Shown here piece by piece: positions 51,740 to 60,202 of a stretch of 64,000 bases of DNA. The stretch is from Mycolicibacterium aurum. GTDB taxonomy: Bacteria; Actinomycetota; Actinomycetes; Mycobacteriales; Mycobacteriaceae. Position 1 is the stretch's first letter. Each line of letters starts with the position of its first letter. Made by a program: the position numbers and the translations under genes. The stretch is from assembly GCA_900078775.1 (NCBI GenBank), contig LT549889.1:5394001-5458000 (forward strand). The letters run 5' to 3'. The notes beneath the pieces were generated by a model, which searched no databases, was not told the DNA's origin, and saw only the letters and a program-made list of their open reading frames with translations.

Positions 51740-51846
51740 CACAGCGGATCGAGGTGCCCGGTCGCCCGATGCTGGAACTGGTGGGCCAGCGCGAACTGGA
51801 AGAGCGCCGGGACCGGCGCCGGCGGGTACCCTCCTGGCAGCGATGA
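51736..51846 (+). CDS. Possible 36-aa basic small protein
   Basis: GTG 51736 overlaps the SDR stop (GTGA) and opens a 36-codon frame that ends in TGA at 51844-51846. The protein is highly charged (RELEERRDRRRRVPSWQR at the C-terminus), with no membrane or metal motif. The overlap is the coupling arrangement used by most real operon genes here, and the stop is followed by a strong terminator. Against it are its small size and lack of any family I know. Confidence 0.35.
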   Translation: MTQRIEVPGRPMLELVGQRELEERRDRRRRVPSWQR

Positions 51847-51878
51847 GCCCTCCCGCCGAACGGCGGGAGGGCTCATCG
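51841..51878. terminator. Strong hairpin terminator, 17-bp stem with GAAC loop
   Basis: A perfect 17-bp stem (51841-51857 with 51862-51878) and a GAAC tetraloop follow the sigma factor/SDR operon. The stem overlaps the last codon of the tiny ORF. It is GC-rich and lacks a T tract, as is usual in mycobacteria. The minus-strand small ORF and STAS gene converge on it, so it can serve both strands. Confidence 0.85.
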
Positions 51879-51893
51879 GATGAGTAGGGGACC

Positions 51894-51956
51894 CTAGCGG
51901 GCGTACTTGCGGTGACGGCCCATCAGGGCGGTCAGCCAGCGAACGTCGAGCAACAT
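51894..51956 (-). CDS. Possible 20-aa peptide downstream of the STAS gene
   Basis: The minus strand reads MLLDVRWLTALMGRHRKYAR and stops at TAG. AAAGGCGG lies at good distance before the ATG, and the frame begins 15 bp after the STAS stop. It has a short hydrophobic part and a basic end. Evidence is the ribosome site and operon position only; I know no family for it. Confidence 0.4.
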   Translation of the reverse strand: MLLDVRWLTALMGRHRKYAR

Positions 51957-51971
51957 GTTCTATCCGCCTTT

Positions 51972-52394
51972 CTATGCGGTCTTGTGCAGGAGCGGCAGCA
52001 GCCGACGCCGGGCGAGTGTTCCCTCGGCGAAGTGGTGCAGCGCCTCCGGAACGGAGGCCGTGATGGGGAATGCGTCGTCGAGCAGGCGCAGGACCGCGAG
52101 TACGGCTGGGCTTGCCACCAGGGCCCACTCGACTCCTGCGATGTCGCACTCGTCATCGAGGGCGTAGAGGAGAGACACACCACGCGCGGACAAGTGCGTC
52201 ACCTCGCTCAGGTCGAGCGTGAACGGCTTCTCCGCGAGGACCATGCGGCGGACCTTCTGGGTGAGTCGATCGAAGTTGTCGTCATCGATGACACCTGAGA
52301 TGGTCACCACCATCGCGAGATGACGGCACTGTGCTCGCAGCTCGGCGCCGTCGCACTCGATCGCCGGGTTCCCGTAACGGAATGCAATCGTCAT
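51972..52394 (-). CDS. STAS-domain protein (anti-sigma antagonist-like)
   Basis: A 140-aa protein from ATG 52394, with AGAAGGGGGG upstream. The STAS fold is seen in VVTISGVIDDDNFDRLTQKV and FTLDLSEVTHLSARGVSLLY. Anti-anti-sigma factors are switched by phosphorylation of a Ser in a D-S-S/T-G motif; here the aligned residues are S69-A70-R71-G72, so the usual phospho-Ser appears absent or shifted by one. The long AT-rich leader (52395-52628) suggests regulated expression. Whether it serves the nearby sigma factor is unknown. Confidence 0.75.
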   Translation of the reverse strand: MTIAFRYGNPAIECDGAELRAQCRHLAMVVTISGVIDDDNFDRLTQKVRRMVLAEKPFTLDLSEVTHLSARGVSLLYALDDECDIAGVEWALVASPAVLAVLRLLDDAFPITASVPEALHHFAEGTLARRRLLPLLHKTA

Positions 52395-52542
52395 GTTCGC
52401 CCCCCTTCTGGCTGTGACCTGTCGTTCTAGGACTGACACCGAAGTTATCGGCGGAAGTTAAGGTACTTGGGAGTAGTGATTGAGACTTTGCTAAGAAGAT
52501 AGTCTGAGAGCCGGGTAAGGGTTCGCTGAGCGAAATGTAAGT

Positions 52543-52557
52543 CGTTGCGCCGCAACG
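52543..52557. repeat. 15-bp inverted repeat in the STAS-polD gap
   Basis: CGTTGCG and CGCAACG surround one C at 52543-52557, inside a 234-bp gap that is richer in A/T than its surroundings. It could be an operator for the STAS gene or a hairpin behind the PolD gene, which has no other visible terminator. No sigma-F consensus promoter was found. Confidence 0.3.
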
Positions 52558-52628
52558 TATTTGGTTTTCACGTTTGATAACGCAAATTGCCGGGTACACC
52601 TTACCGCCCAGTAGCCTTGAGCTCGGGT

Positions 52629-53882
52629 TCAGCTCTTGAACTGGTTTCCCGAGTAGTTCTGCCACGGCGAGTAATCGGCGATCAACGTCTCCTGAGCCGG
52701 CCGCAGCCGCTCCGGGACGTGCTGCAGATTGATCCGCACCCGGTACCAGATGGAGCTCGGGCCGCGCATCCCATCGACCAGGACGTCGACCGGCTCAAGC
52801 AGCTCAGCCGCCTCGGGATGGCTGCCGCGCCACTGCTGAAGGGCCGCCATCGCCTCATCCCGGGTCTTGGTCCGGGCGACCTCGATCAGCGGCATCTGTG
52901 AGGCCCTTCGACCATCGACGCTCCTGCGGCTCGGCGGCTTCTCGGCGGGCCCCAGCGCCTCGGCGAGCTCGAGCAGTCCGGTCAACTCGCCCGGATGGGC
53001 ATCCATATCGGCCCACGGATCGCCGAGCTCGGCGAACCGCTCGGGCACCGTGGCCACGGTGAACACCTCGGGCCGGCAGCCCGGCACCTCGTCCCAGTGC
53101 AGCGGGGTGGACACCCGGGCATCCGGGGTGGCCCGCACCGAGTACGCCGAGGCGACGGTGCGGTCCTTGGCGTTCTGGTTGAAGTCCACGAACACCCGCG
53201 CCCCGCGTTCCTCCTTCCACCAGCGGGCGGTCGCGAGCTCGGGTGCGCGCTGCTCGACCACCCGGGCCACCGTCTCCGCGGCCAACCGGACCTGCTTGAA
53301 CGGCCAGTTCGGGTGGATGCGGGCATAGATGTGGAAGCCGCGGGATCCCGACGTCTTCGGCCACGCCGTCAGGCCGTACTCCTCGAGCACCTCCCGGGCG
53401 AGGGCGGCCACCGCCAGGATCTGCTCCCACTCCACCCCGGGCATCGGGTCCAGATCGACCCGCAATTCGTCGGGATGTTCCAGATCGCCCGCCCGCACCG
53501 GATGCGGATTGAGGTCGACGCAACCCAGCCCGACCGCCCACACCAGGCCCGCCGGTTCGGTGATCACGGCCTCCTTCGCCGACGTGCCGGATGCGTACTT
53601 GAGTTCGGCGACCTCGATGAAGTCCGGTCGCTTCTCCGGGGCCCGCTTCTGGAAGATCGCTTCCTCGCCGATGCCCTTGACGAACCGTTTCAGGATCATC
53701 GGCCGGTCGTACACCGCGCGCAGCGCGCCGTCGGCAACCGCCAGGTAGTACTCGACGAGATCCAACTTGGTGATGTCGGCCCGCCCGTCCACCCCAGGGA
53801 AGACGACCTTGCCCGGATTGCTGACCGAGACCTCCCGACCGGCCACCTCCAACGTCCGGCGATTATCCGCAGCAGCCCCCAT
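52629..53882 (-). CDS. Primase-polymerase, PolD-type (LigD polymerase-domain homologue)
   Basis: A 417-aa archaeo-eukaryotic-primase-type polymerase, homologous to the polymerase domain of the NHEJ protein LigD. The metal site is D143-x-D145 (ELRVDLDPMPGVEW), preceded by LKRFVKGIGEEAIFQKRAPE and followed by TSGSRGFHIYARI. Mycobacteria carry stand-alone members (PolD1/PolD2 in M. smegmatis) that add ribo- or deoxynucleotides during repair. The position next to fadD2 matches the Rv0269c type. It is divergent from fadD2, with about 55 bp between the starts. Confidence 0.9.
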   Translation of the reverse strand: MGAAADNRRTLEVAGREVSVSNPGKVVFPGVDGRADITKLDLVEYYLAVADGALRAVYDRPMILKRFVKGIGEEAIFQKRAPEKRPDFIEVAELKYASGTSAKEAVITEPAGLVWAVGLGCVDLNPHPVRAGDLEHPDELRVDLDPMPGVEWEQILAVAALAREVLEEYGLTAWPKTSGSRGFHIYARIHPNWPFKQVRLAAETVARVVEQRAPELATARWWKEERGARVFVDFNQNAKDRTVASAYSVRATPDARVSTPLHWDEVPGCRPEVFTVATVPERFAELGDPWADMDAHPGELTGLLELAEALGPAEKPPSRRSVDGRRASQMPLIEVARTKTRDEAMAALQQWRGSHPEAAELLEPVDVLVDGMRGPSSIWYRVRINLQHVPERLRPAQETLIADYSPWQNYSGNQFKS

Positions 53883-53937
53883 GCGGCCATGCTAGTTATC
53901 CGTCCCGACCCGACACGCGTCACATATTGTGGCGGTC

Positions 53938-55617
53938 ATGCCCAGCCTCACAGACCTGCCCGCTCAGGCGGCGGCCAAAGCCCAGCTGATCCTCGGCCGC
54001 GGCGCCGCGGAACTGCACTACGCGCGCAAGATGTTCGAAGCCGGTGCGCTGCGCCTCGAGTCGCCGCGGGCCATGGCGGCACTGCTGGCCGACATCCGGC
54101 GCTGGGGTGAGATCGGGATGATCCCGGCGCTCAACGCCCGTCGGCACCCGGACCGGCCCGCCTGCATCGACGACGACGGCGAGTTCACCTTCGGCGAACT
54201 CGACCGGGCCGCCAATGCGGTCGCCAATGGCTTGCGCGCCAAGGGAGTCAAGGACGGCGACGGGGTCGCCCTGCTGATCCGCAACCACCGCTGGTTCCTG
54301 GTGGCGCTCTACGGTGCGGCCCGGGTCGGTGCCCGGATCATCTTCCTCAACAGTGAGTTCTCCGGCCCGCAGATCAAGGAGGTGTCCGAACGCGAGGGCG
54401 CCGAGATCATCATCTACGACGACGAGTACACCGCCGCCGTCTCGCAGGCCGATCCGGCACTCGGCAAGCTGCGCGCGTTGCCCACCAATCCGGACAAGCC
54501 CGAACCGTCGGGCAGCACCGACGACACGCTGGCCGATCTGATCGCCCGCAGCAGCAAACAGCCCGCCCCCAAGGTCGGCAAGCACGCCTCGATCGTCATC
54601 CTCACCAGCGGCACCACCGGCACCCCCAAGGGCGCCAACCGGCAGTCGCCGCCCTCGCTGGCGCCGATCGGGGGCATCCTCTCGCACGTGCCGTTCAAGT
54701 CCGGTGAGATCACCGCGCTGCCGGCGCCGATGTTCCACGCACTCGGATTCATCCACGCCACCATCGCGATGATGCTGGGCAACACACTGGTGTTGCGCCG
54801 CAAGTTCAAACCGGCCACCCTGCTCGCCGACATCGAGAAGTACAAGGTGACCGCCGTCGTGGTGGTCCCGGTGATGCTGTCGCGGATGCTCGACGAACTC
54901 GACAAGACCGAGCCCAAGCCCGACCTGTCCAGCCTGCGGATCGTCTTCGTATCCGGTTCGCAGCTGGGTGCCGAGTTGGCCACCCGGGCGATGCGCGAGC
55001 TCGGTCCGGTCGTCTACAACCTGTACGGGTCCACCGAGATCGCCTTCGCGACCATCGCGCGGCCCCGGGACCTGTCCATCAATCCCGCGACGGTCGGCCC
55101 GGTGGTCAAGGGCATCGTGGTGAAGTTGTTGGACGACAACGGGGTTGAGGTTCCGCAGGGAGAGGTCGGCCGGATCTTCGTGCGCAACACCTTCCCGTTC
55201 GAGGGTTACACCGGCGGCGGTGGCAAGCAGATCATCGACGGCATGATGTCGTCGGGCGACGTCGGCTATTTCGACGAGCACGGACTGCTCTACGTCTCCG
55301 GCCGCGACGACGAGATGATCGTCTGCGGCGGCGAGAACGTCTTCCCCGCCGAGGTCGAGGACCTGATCAGCGGGCATCCCGAGGTGATCGAGGCGACCGC
55401 CATCGGCGTCGAGGACAAGGAGTGGGGCCACCGGCTGCGCGCCTTCGTGGTCAAGGCCGAGGGCGCCACCGTCGACGAGGACACCATCAAGGCCTATGTG
55501 CGGGACAACCTGGCCCGCTACAAGGTGCCGCGCGAGGTGATCTTCCTCGACGAGTTGCCGCGCAACCCCACCGGCAAGATCCTCAAGCGGGAACTGCGCG
55601 AGATCGACGTCGATTAG
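53938..55617 (+). CDS. fadD2: Long-chain acyl-CoA synthetase (FadD2-like)
   Basis: A 559-aa ANL-superfamily ligase from ATG 53938; an in-frame GTG 9 bp earlier is also possible. Motifs are the P-loop ILTSGTTGTPKGAN, YNLYGSTEIAF (acyl-binding), SGDVGYFDEHGLLYVSGRDD (ATP) and the C-terminal PRNPTGKILKREL with the catalytic Lys. It activates a fatty acid to its CoA ester. It is convergent with fadE6 and separated from it by a hairpin. The symbol rests on synteny with Rv0270. Confidence 0.88.
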   Translation: MPSLTDLPAQAAAKAQLILGRGAAELHYARKMFEAGALRLESPRAMAALLADIRRWGEIGMIPALNARRHPDRPACIDDDGEFTFGELDRAANAVANGLRAKGVKDGDGVALLIRNHRWFLVALYGAARVGARIIFLNSEFSGPQIKEVSEREGAEIIIYDDEYTAAVSQADPALGKLRALPTNPDKPEPSGSTDDTLADLIARSSKQPAPKVGKHASIVILTSGTTGTPKGANRQSPPSLAPIGGILSHVPFKSGEITALPAPMFHALGFIHATIAMMLGNTLVLRRKFKPATLLADIEKYKVTAVVVVPVMLSRMLDELDKTEPKPDLSSLRIVFVSGSQLGAELATRAMRELGPVVYNLYGSTEIAFATIARPRDLSINPATVGPVVKGIVVKLLDDNGVEVPQGEVGRIFVRNTFPFEGYTGGGGKQIIDGMMSSGDVGYFDEHGLLYVSGRDDEMIVCGGENVFPAEVEDLISGHPEVIEATAIGVEDKEWGHRLRAFVVKAEGATVDEDTIKAYVRDNLARYKVPREVIFLDELPRNPTGKILKRELREIDVD

Positions 55618-55753
55618 AGCGCCGCACGGAATATCGCGGCGTGAACATCGATCGTCTACCAGCTGGTGGACAAGAACCTGCCCTGGGATGAGGGGTGGAC
55701 GGCGGCTACGTGGACGCCATCATGCCCTGACCGTCCTTCCCGCGACAAGACGC

Positions 55754-55789
55754 GAATGGCCGCCAAATCCGGTGATTTGGCGGCCACTC
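55754..55789. terminator. Bidirectional hairpin between fadD2 and fadE6
   Basis: TGGCCGCCAAATC (55757-55769) pairs perfectly with GATTTGGCGGCCA (55774-55786) around a CGGT loop; a few more pairs continue outward to 55754 and 55789. It lies midway between convergent genes in a 197-bp gap. The rest of that gap shows no gene. Confidence 0.8.
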
Positions 55790-55814
55790 ACGTCTGTTCG
55801 CGAGCAGGAGGTGC

Positions 55815-58031
55815 TTACGGGTCGCGGGGCAGCCCGAGCAGACGTTCGGCGATGATGTTGAGCTGCACCTCGGTGGTGCCGCCGTAGATCGTGGTCGCCC
55901 GGCTGAACAGCAGCCGCTCGGACCACTTACCGGGCTCCTGCTCCTTGTCGCCGATTATGGCGTCGGTGCCGAACGAGGACACCCCGAATTCGGCGTAGCC
56001 CTGACCGGTCTTCATGGACAACAGCTTCGAGATCGCCGCGGCCGGCATCGGGTCGCCACCGGCCAGGGTGAGCAGCGTGGAGCGCAGGTTGAGCACCTTG
56101 GCCGCATAGCCCTCGGCGATCAACTTGCCCGCATGGTTCTGTTCGATCTGGTCGAAGTGCCCGTCGCGGATGAATTCCACGAACTGTTCCAGGCTGGCCA
56201 GGAACGGCGGCTCGGCGCTGCCGATCGAGACGCGCTCGTTGGTCAGGGTGTTGCGGCTGACCTCCCAGCCGCGGTCCACCTCGCCGAGCACCATCGAATC
56301 CGGCACGAACACATCGTCGATGAAGACGGTGTTGAACATGGCATCGCCGGTGAGCTCGCGCAGCGGCTTCACCTCGACCCCCGGCGACTTCATGTCGATC
56401 AGGAAGTAGGTGATGCCATTGTGTTTCGGAGCGTCCGGGTTGGTGCGGGCCAATAGCGCACCCCATTGGGAGAACTGCGCACCGGTGGTCCAGATCTTCT
56501 GCCCGGTGATCCGCCAGCCACCGTCGACCTTGACGGCCTTGGTGGTCAGGCTGGCCAGGTCCGAGCCCGCCCCCGGCTCGGAAAACAGCTGGCACCAGAT
56601 CATCTCGCCGCGGAACGTGGGCGGCAGGAACCGCTGCTGCTGTTCGTCGGTGCCGTAGGCGACGATGGACGGGATGATCCAGGCGGCGATGCCCATCTGC
56701 GGGCGGGCCACCCGGCCGGCCGAGAATTCCTGGGCGATGATGATCTGCTCGATCGGGGCGGCGTTGCGGCCCCAGGGCTTCGGCAGATGCGGCTGCACCC
56801 AGCCGCCCTCCGCGATCGCGGCGTTACGCTCCTCGCGCGGAATGGCTTTCAGTGCGGCGACCTCGGCGCGGATCTCCTCGCGTACCTTCTCGGTGTCGGG
56901 ATCCAGGTCGATGTCGAGCTTGCGCAGGCCGGTGCTGGTGGCGGTGTCGACGACCCGCTGCGGGTAGTCGGCGGCCCGGCCGAAACCGGCGACCAGGGCC
57001 AGCGCGCGGCGGTAGTACACATTCGCGTCGTGCTCCCAGGTGAACCCGATGCCGCCGTGCACCTGGATGCACTCCTGGGCGCAGTGCTGGGCGGCCACCG
57101 GGGCCAGGGTGCCCGCCACGGCGGCGGCGAACTCGAACTTGGAATCGGATCCGCTCTCCGAGTCCTGCCCGCCGCTGTCACCGGTGCGGACCTCGTCGAG
57201 GGCGCGGGCGGCGTCCCAGACCGCGGCGGTGGCCCGCTCGGTCTCGGCGATCATCCCGGCGCACTTGTGCTTGACGGCCTGGAACTGGCCGATCGGGCGG
57301 CCGAACTGCTCGCGGATCTTGGCGTACTCGGTGGCGGTGTCGGTGGCCCAACGCGCCACGCCGACGCATTCGGCCGACAGCAGGGTGGAGATGAGCGCGC
57401 GGGCGTGGGCCCGGCTCAGGCTGGACAACACCCGGTCGGCGGTCACCTCGACGGCGTTTGCCCGCACATGGGCGATCGGGCGCAGCGGATCCACGCTCCT
57501 GACCTCTTCGATCTCCAGCGCGGCGGCGTCGATCGCGACCCATTCCTCGCCGCTCTCGATCGAGACGGGCAGCACCAGCAGCGCGGCCTGCGCGGCGGCC
57601 GGGACGGCCCGTACCTCACCCCGGATGACGAGCTTGTCACGTGCGCGGGTTGCGGTCAGACCGGAGTCGATGGCGTAGGCGGCGATGGTCGCACCGGAGG
57701 CGAGCCCGCCGAGCAGCGGGGACTCGGCATCATGCGCGGAGATCAGTGCGCTGGCGATCGCCGACGGGACGAACGGCCCGGGAACGGCGCCGTAGCCGAA
57801 TTCGGCCAGCGTGATGGCCAGTTCGAGAATGCCGAACCCCTGGCCGCCGACGGCCTCGGACAGGTGCACGCCCGGCAGGCCCTGCTCGGCGGCGGCGTTC
57901 CAGTACGGCGGGGGATTGCTGATCGGCGTTTCGAGGGCCTCGTGCAGAACATCTGCCGGGGCGACTTTGGCAACCAGTGACCGGACCGAGTCGGCCAGGT
58001 CATTGTGTTCAGAGTTGATCGCGATGGGCAC
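55815..58031 (-). CDS. fadE6: Acyl-CoA dehydrogenase, two-domain fusion (FadE6-like)
   Basis: A 738-aa protein from GTG 58031, with GGAGG upstream. It is about twice the usual size: residues about 1-370 and 380-738 are both acyl-CoA dehydrogenase-like, the second with the flavin/substrate segments GEMIWCQLFSEPGAGSDLAS and GGWRITGQKIWTTGAQ. The N-terminal copy has QCIQVHGGIGFTWEHDANVY late in it (as AQECIQVHGG). One half may be structural. It oxidises an acyl-CoA in beta-oxidation-type metabolism. Two palindromes upstream suggest dedicated repression. The symbol rests on synteny with Rv0271c. Confidence 0.88.
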   Translation of the reverse strand: MPIAINSEHNDLADSVRSLVAKVAPADVLHEALETPISNPPPYWNAAAEQGLPGVHLSEAVGGQGFGILELAITLAEFGYGAVPGPFVPSAIASALISAHDAESPLLGGLASGATIAAYAIDSGLTATRARDKLVIRGEVRAVPAAAQAALLVLPVSIESGEEWVAIDAAALEIEEVRSVDPLRPIAHVRANAVEVTADRVLSSLSRAHARALISTLLSAECVGVARWATDTATEYAKIREQFGRPIGQFQAVKHKCAGMIAETERATAAVWDAARALDEVRTGDSGGQDSESGSDSKFEFAAAVAGTLAPVAAQHCAQECIQVHGGIGFTWEHDANVYYRRALALVAGFGRAADYPQRVVDTATSTGLRKLDIDLDPDTEKVREEIRAEVAALKAIPREERNAAIAEGGWVQPHLPKPWGRNAAPIEQIIIAQEFSAGRVARPQMGIAAWIIPSIVAYGTDEQQQRFLPPTFRGEMIWCQLFSEPGAGSDLASLTTKAVKVDGGWRITGQKIWTTGAQFSQWGALLARTNPDAPKHNGITYFLIDMKSPGVEVKPLRELTGDAMFNTVFIDDVFVPDSMVLGEVDRGWEVSRNTLTNERVSIGSAEPPFLASLEQFVEFIRDGHFDQIEQNHAGKLIAEGYAAKVLNLRSTLLTLAGGDPMPAAAISKLLSMKTGQGYAEFGVSSFGTDAIIGDKEQEPGKWSERLLFSRATTIYGGTTEVQLNIIAERLLGLPRDP

Positions 58032-58060
58032 GCTTAACCTCCATGGGCAACATCCCTAAT

Positions 58061-58072
58061 AACCGGTCGGTT
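58061..58072. promoter_or_regulatory. 12-bp palindrome AACCGGTCGGTT upstream of fadE6
   Basis: AACCG and CGGTT flank a central GT at 58061-58072, 30-41 bp before the fadE6 GTG. The placement fits a repressor site overlapping the promoter. The arms resemble sites of TetR repressors of mycobacterial lipid-degradation genes in general character, but the regulator cannot be named from this alone. Confidence 0.55.
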
Positions 58073-58093
58073 GGGACCGAGGGTACCCCGCTC

Positions 58094-58107
58094 GTGACCG
58101 CGGTCAC
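58094..58107. promoter_or_regulatory. 14-bp perfect palindrome GTGACCGCGGTCAC
   Basis: A perfect palindrome at 58094-58107, 22 bp further upstream of the AACCGGTCGGTT site and ending 11 bp before the stop of the hydroxyacid dehydrogenase gene. It may be a second operator for fadE6 or, given GC content, chance; a GTGAC-N4-GTCAC core of this form would also suit a CRP-like protein. Confidence 0.4.
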
Positions 58108-58118
58108 TGCCGCCCCGT

Positions 58119-59093
58119 TCAGTCCGCGTTCACCACGTGGGCGAGTGGTTCGCCGTCGCGCAGCCGCCGGCAGTTGTCCACCGCGAACTCCAGATAGCGG
58201 CGCATGGTGTCGACGGTGTACCAGGTGACGTGCGGGCTGAGCACCACGTTGTCCAACCCGAGCAACGGGTTGTCCGCGGCGACCGGTTCGACGGCGAACA
58301 CGTCGAGCCCGGCCGCGGCGAGCCGGCCCGAGCGCAGTGCCTCGGCCAGGGCGTCCTCGTCCACGATCGGTCCGCGCGCGGTGTTCACCAGCACCGCATC
58401 CGGCTTCATCGAGGCCAGCGCCGCCCGGTCCAGCAGGTGGTGGGTGGTCTCGGTGAGCGGCAGATGCAGGGACACGATGTCGCTTTCGGCGAGCAACCCC
58501 TCCAGCGGCCGCCAGTCCGGCAGACCGTCGTCGCGGGTGCTGGTGTGCAGCACCCGCGCGCCCAGCGTCTTCAACACGGTCTCCACCTGTTTGGCGATGT
58601 TGCCGTAGCCCACCAGGCCGACCGTGCACCCGCCGATGTCGCGCACCGTCTCGCCCAGGGTGGGATCCGACGGCCAGCCCCGCCCCTCCCGGGTCGCGCG
58701 GTCCAGTTCCGGTAGCCGGCGCAGCGCCGCCAGCATCAGCAGCAGGGTGCCCTCGGTGACCGAGGGCGCGTTGGCGCCGGGCATATTGGCCACCGCGATG
58801 CCGCGTTCGGTGGCGGCGGCGACGTCGATGGTGTTCACCCCGGCGCCCAGCTTGTGCACCAGCCGGCAGGCCGTCGCGCGGGCCAGATCCTCGGCCGAGA
58901 GCGGGCGCAGCACATGCCAGACGACGTCGGCCTCGGGCAGCTCGCGGTACAGGGTGGCGTCGTCGTCCTCGGCGCACCACCGGATGTCCAGCCAGTCCGC
59001 CTCGGGGGCAAGGAAATCCAGCACCTTCCGGCCAGGGGTGAAGTGGGCCAGAACGGTGATCCGGCGCGCTAGCGCCACCTCTTCGCGATCCAC
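58119..59093 (-). CDS. D-2-hydroxyacid dehydrogenase (NAD-dependent)
   Basis: A 324-aa protein; the start is taken as GTG 59093, which overlaps the upstream hydrolase gene by 25 nt. The NAD motif is GLVGYGNIAKQVE at about residue 160. Catalytic residues of the family are visible: Arg in VNTARGPIVDEDAL, Glu in DVFAVEPVAADNPL and His in VLSPHVTWYT. It reduces a 2-keto acid or oxidises a D-2-hydroxy acid. It lies in the same orientation between the hydrolase gene and fadE6. I do not recall it from the M. tuberculosis segment, so it may be an insertion here. Confidence 0.88.
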   Translation of the reverse strand: MDREEVALARRITVLAHFTPGRKVLDFLAPEADWLDIRWCAEDDDATLYRELPEADVVWHVLRPLSAEDLARATACRLVHKLGAGVNTIDVAAATERGIAVANMPGANAPSVTEGTLLLMLAALRRLPELDRATREGRGWPSDPTLGETVRDIGGCTVGLVGYGNIAKQVETVLKTLGARVLHTSTRDDGLPDWRPLEGLLAESDIVSLHLPLTETTHHLLDRAALASMKPDAVLVNTARGPIVDEDALAEALRSGRLAAAGLDVFAVEPVAADNPLLGLDNVVLSPHVTWYTVDTMRRYLEFAVDNCRRLRDGEPLAHVVNAD

Positions 59094-60202
59094 CTGGCGA
59101 TGGTATCGGCCTGCTCGCTACGCGCTCCGGGGGTGGTGAAGTAGTGATCGGTGTCGATGGACAGCTGCGTCTTGTCCGGACTGGCCAGCGCGTCGTGGAT
59201 GCGTCGGGCGTCCGAGGGATACACCCCGGTGTCCTGGTCGGCGTTGATGACCAGGGCTGGGCAGTCGATGAGCGCCAGGTGCGGTTCGGCGCGGGTCTGG
59301 GCGTGCCGCAGGCTCCACATGCCGATCCAGTTGCGCAGGGTGCAGGCCGCGGCGATGCCGTGGGCGGACCGGTTGGCCTTGATCGGCGGTCCCGCGTAAC
59401 ACATGTTGGGCTGGCGCCGGGTCGGTTCCAGGGTGGGGTCGACCATCCGCGGATCGGCCCAGGTGCGCATGACGGTGAACGGCCGGTCCGAGTAACCGGC
59501 GGCCTGCACCCGTTTGAGTTCGGTCTCGGCCCAGTCGGTGATCGCCTCGTTGCGGGCGATCTGTGCCGCGCGGTAGCGGGCGACGAACTCGGGGGAGTAC
59601 GGCGGACCGTTGTCCGCGTCGAACAGATCCAGACTCGGATCGGTGGACAGCGCATCGTTCTCGTCGGTGACCGAGGCGTCCATCCACGCGGTGAGCACCT
59701 CCGGCCGGCCCGGGTGCGCGGCGCTGGCCACGTAGCCGTCGGCCGGCGGCAGGTCGGTGAGCCCGGCGGCCGGGCGCATACCCTCCAGTGGCGTCACGTG
59801 ATGGTGCACGGCCTGGGCCTGGTACGCGGCCATCAGCGACCCGCCGCCGGAGTTGCCGAGCAGCACCACGGTCTCGATGTTCTGCACCTCCCGCAGCCAG
59901 CGGACCCCGACGCCGATGTCGACCAGCGCGTGGTCGAGCAGGAAGGAACTCTCGAAGCCACGGAACCGGGTGTTCCAGCCCAGGAAGCCGATGCCCCGGG
60001 TGGCCAGGTAATCGGCGAGATAGTGCTCGGAGAAGTCGATCTGATAGTGCGCGGCGATGACCGCGACCTTCGGTTTGCGGCCCACCCCGCGGTGATAGAG
60101 GCCCTGGCACGGATGCCCGCCGGCGCCCGCGCGGCGGGCGGTGGGGGAATCCATCCCGACGAATTCCCGGGTCACTCCCGGCGTCGGGCCCTTCGTCGTC
60201 AT
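59069..60202 (-). CDS. Alpha/beta hydrolase (Rv0272c-like)
   Basis: A 377-aa hydrolase. The nucleophile elbow is G-N-S-G-G (VVLLGNSGGGSLMAAYQAQA), the acid is probably in LVINADQDTGVYPSDARRIH, and the histidine in DTDHYFTTPGARSEQ. The N-terminal YQIDFSEHYLADYLATRGIG is typical of this mycobacterial family. The substrate is unknown. Its start overlaps the TetR gene stop by 4 nt, so the regulator is transcribed first and probably controls it. Synteny supports the Rv0272c assignment. Confidence 0.85.
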   Translation of the reverse strand: MTTKGPTPGVTREFVGMDSPTARRAGAGGHPCQGLYHRGVGRKPKVAVIAAHYQIDFSEHYLADYLATRGIGFLGWNTRFRGFESSFLLDHALVDIGVGVRWLREVQNIETVVLLGNSGGGSLMAAYQAQAVHHHVTPLEGMRPAAGLTDLPPADGYVASAAHPGRPEVLTAWMDASVTDENDALSTDPSLDLFDADNGPPYSPEFVARYRAAQIARNEAITDWAETELKRVQAAGYSDRPFTVMRTWADPRMVDPTLEPTRRQPNMCYAGPPIKANRSAHGIAAACTLRNWIGMWSLRHAQTRAEPHLALIDCPALVINADQDTGVYPSDARRIHDALASPDKTQLSIDTDHYFTTPGARSEQADTIARWIAKRWR

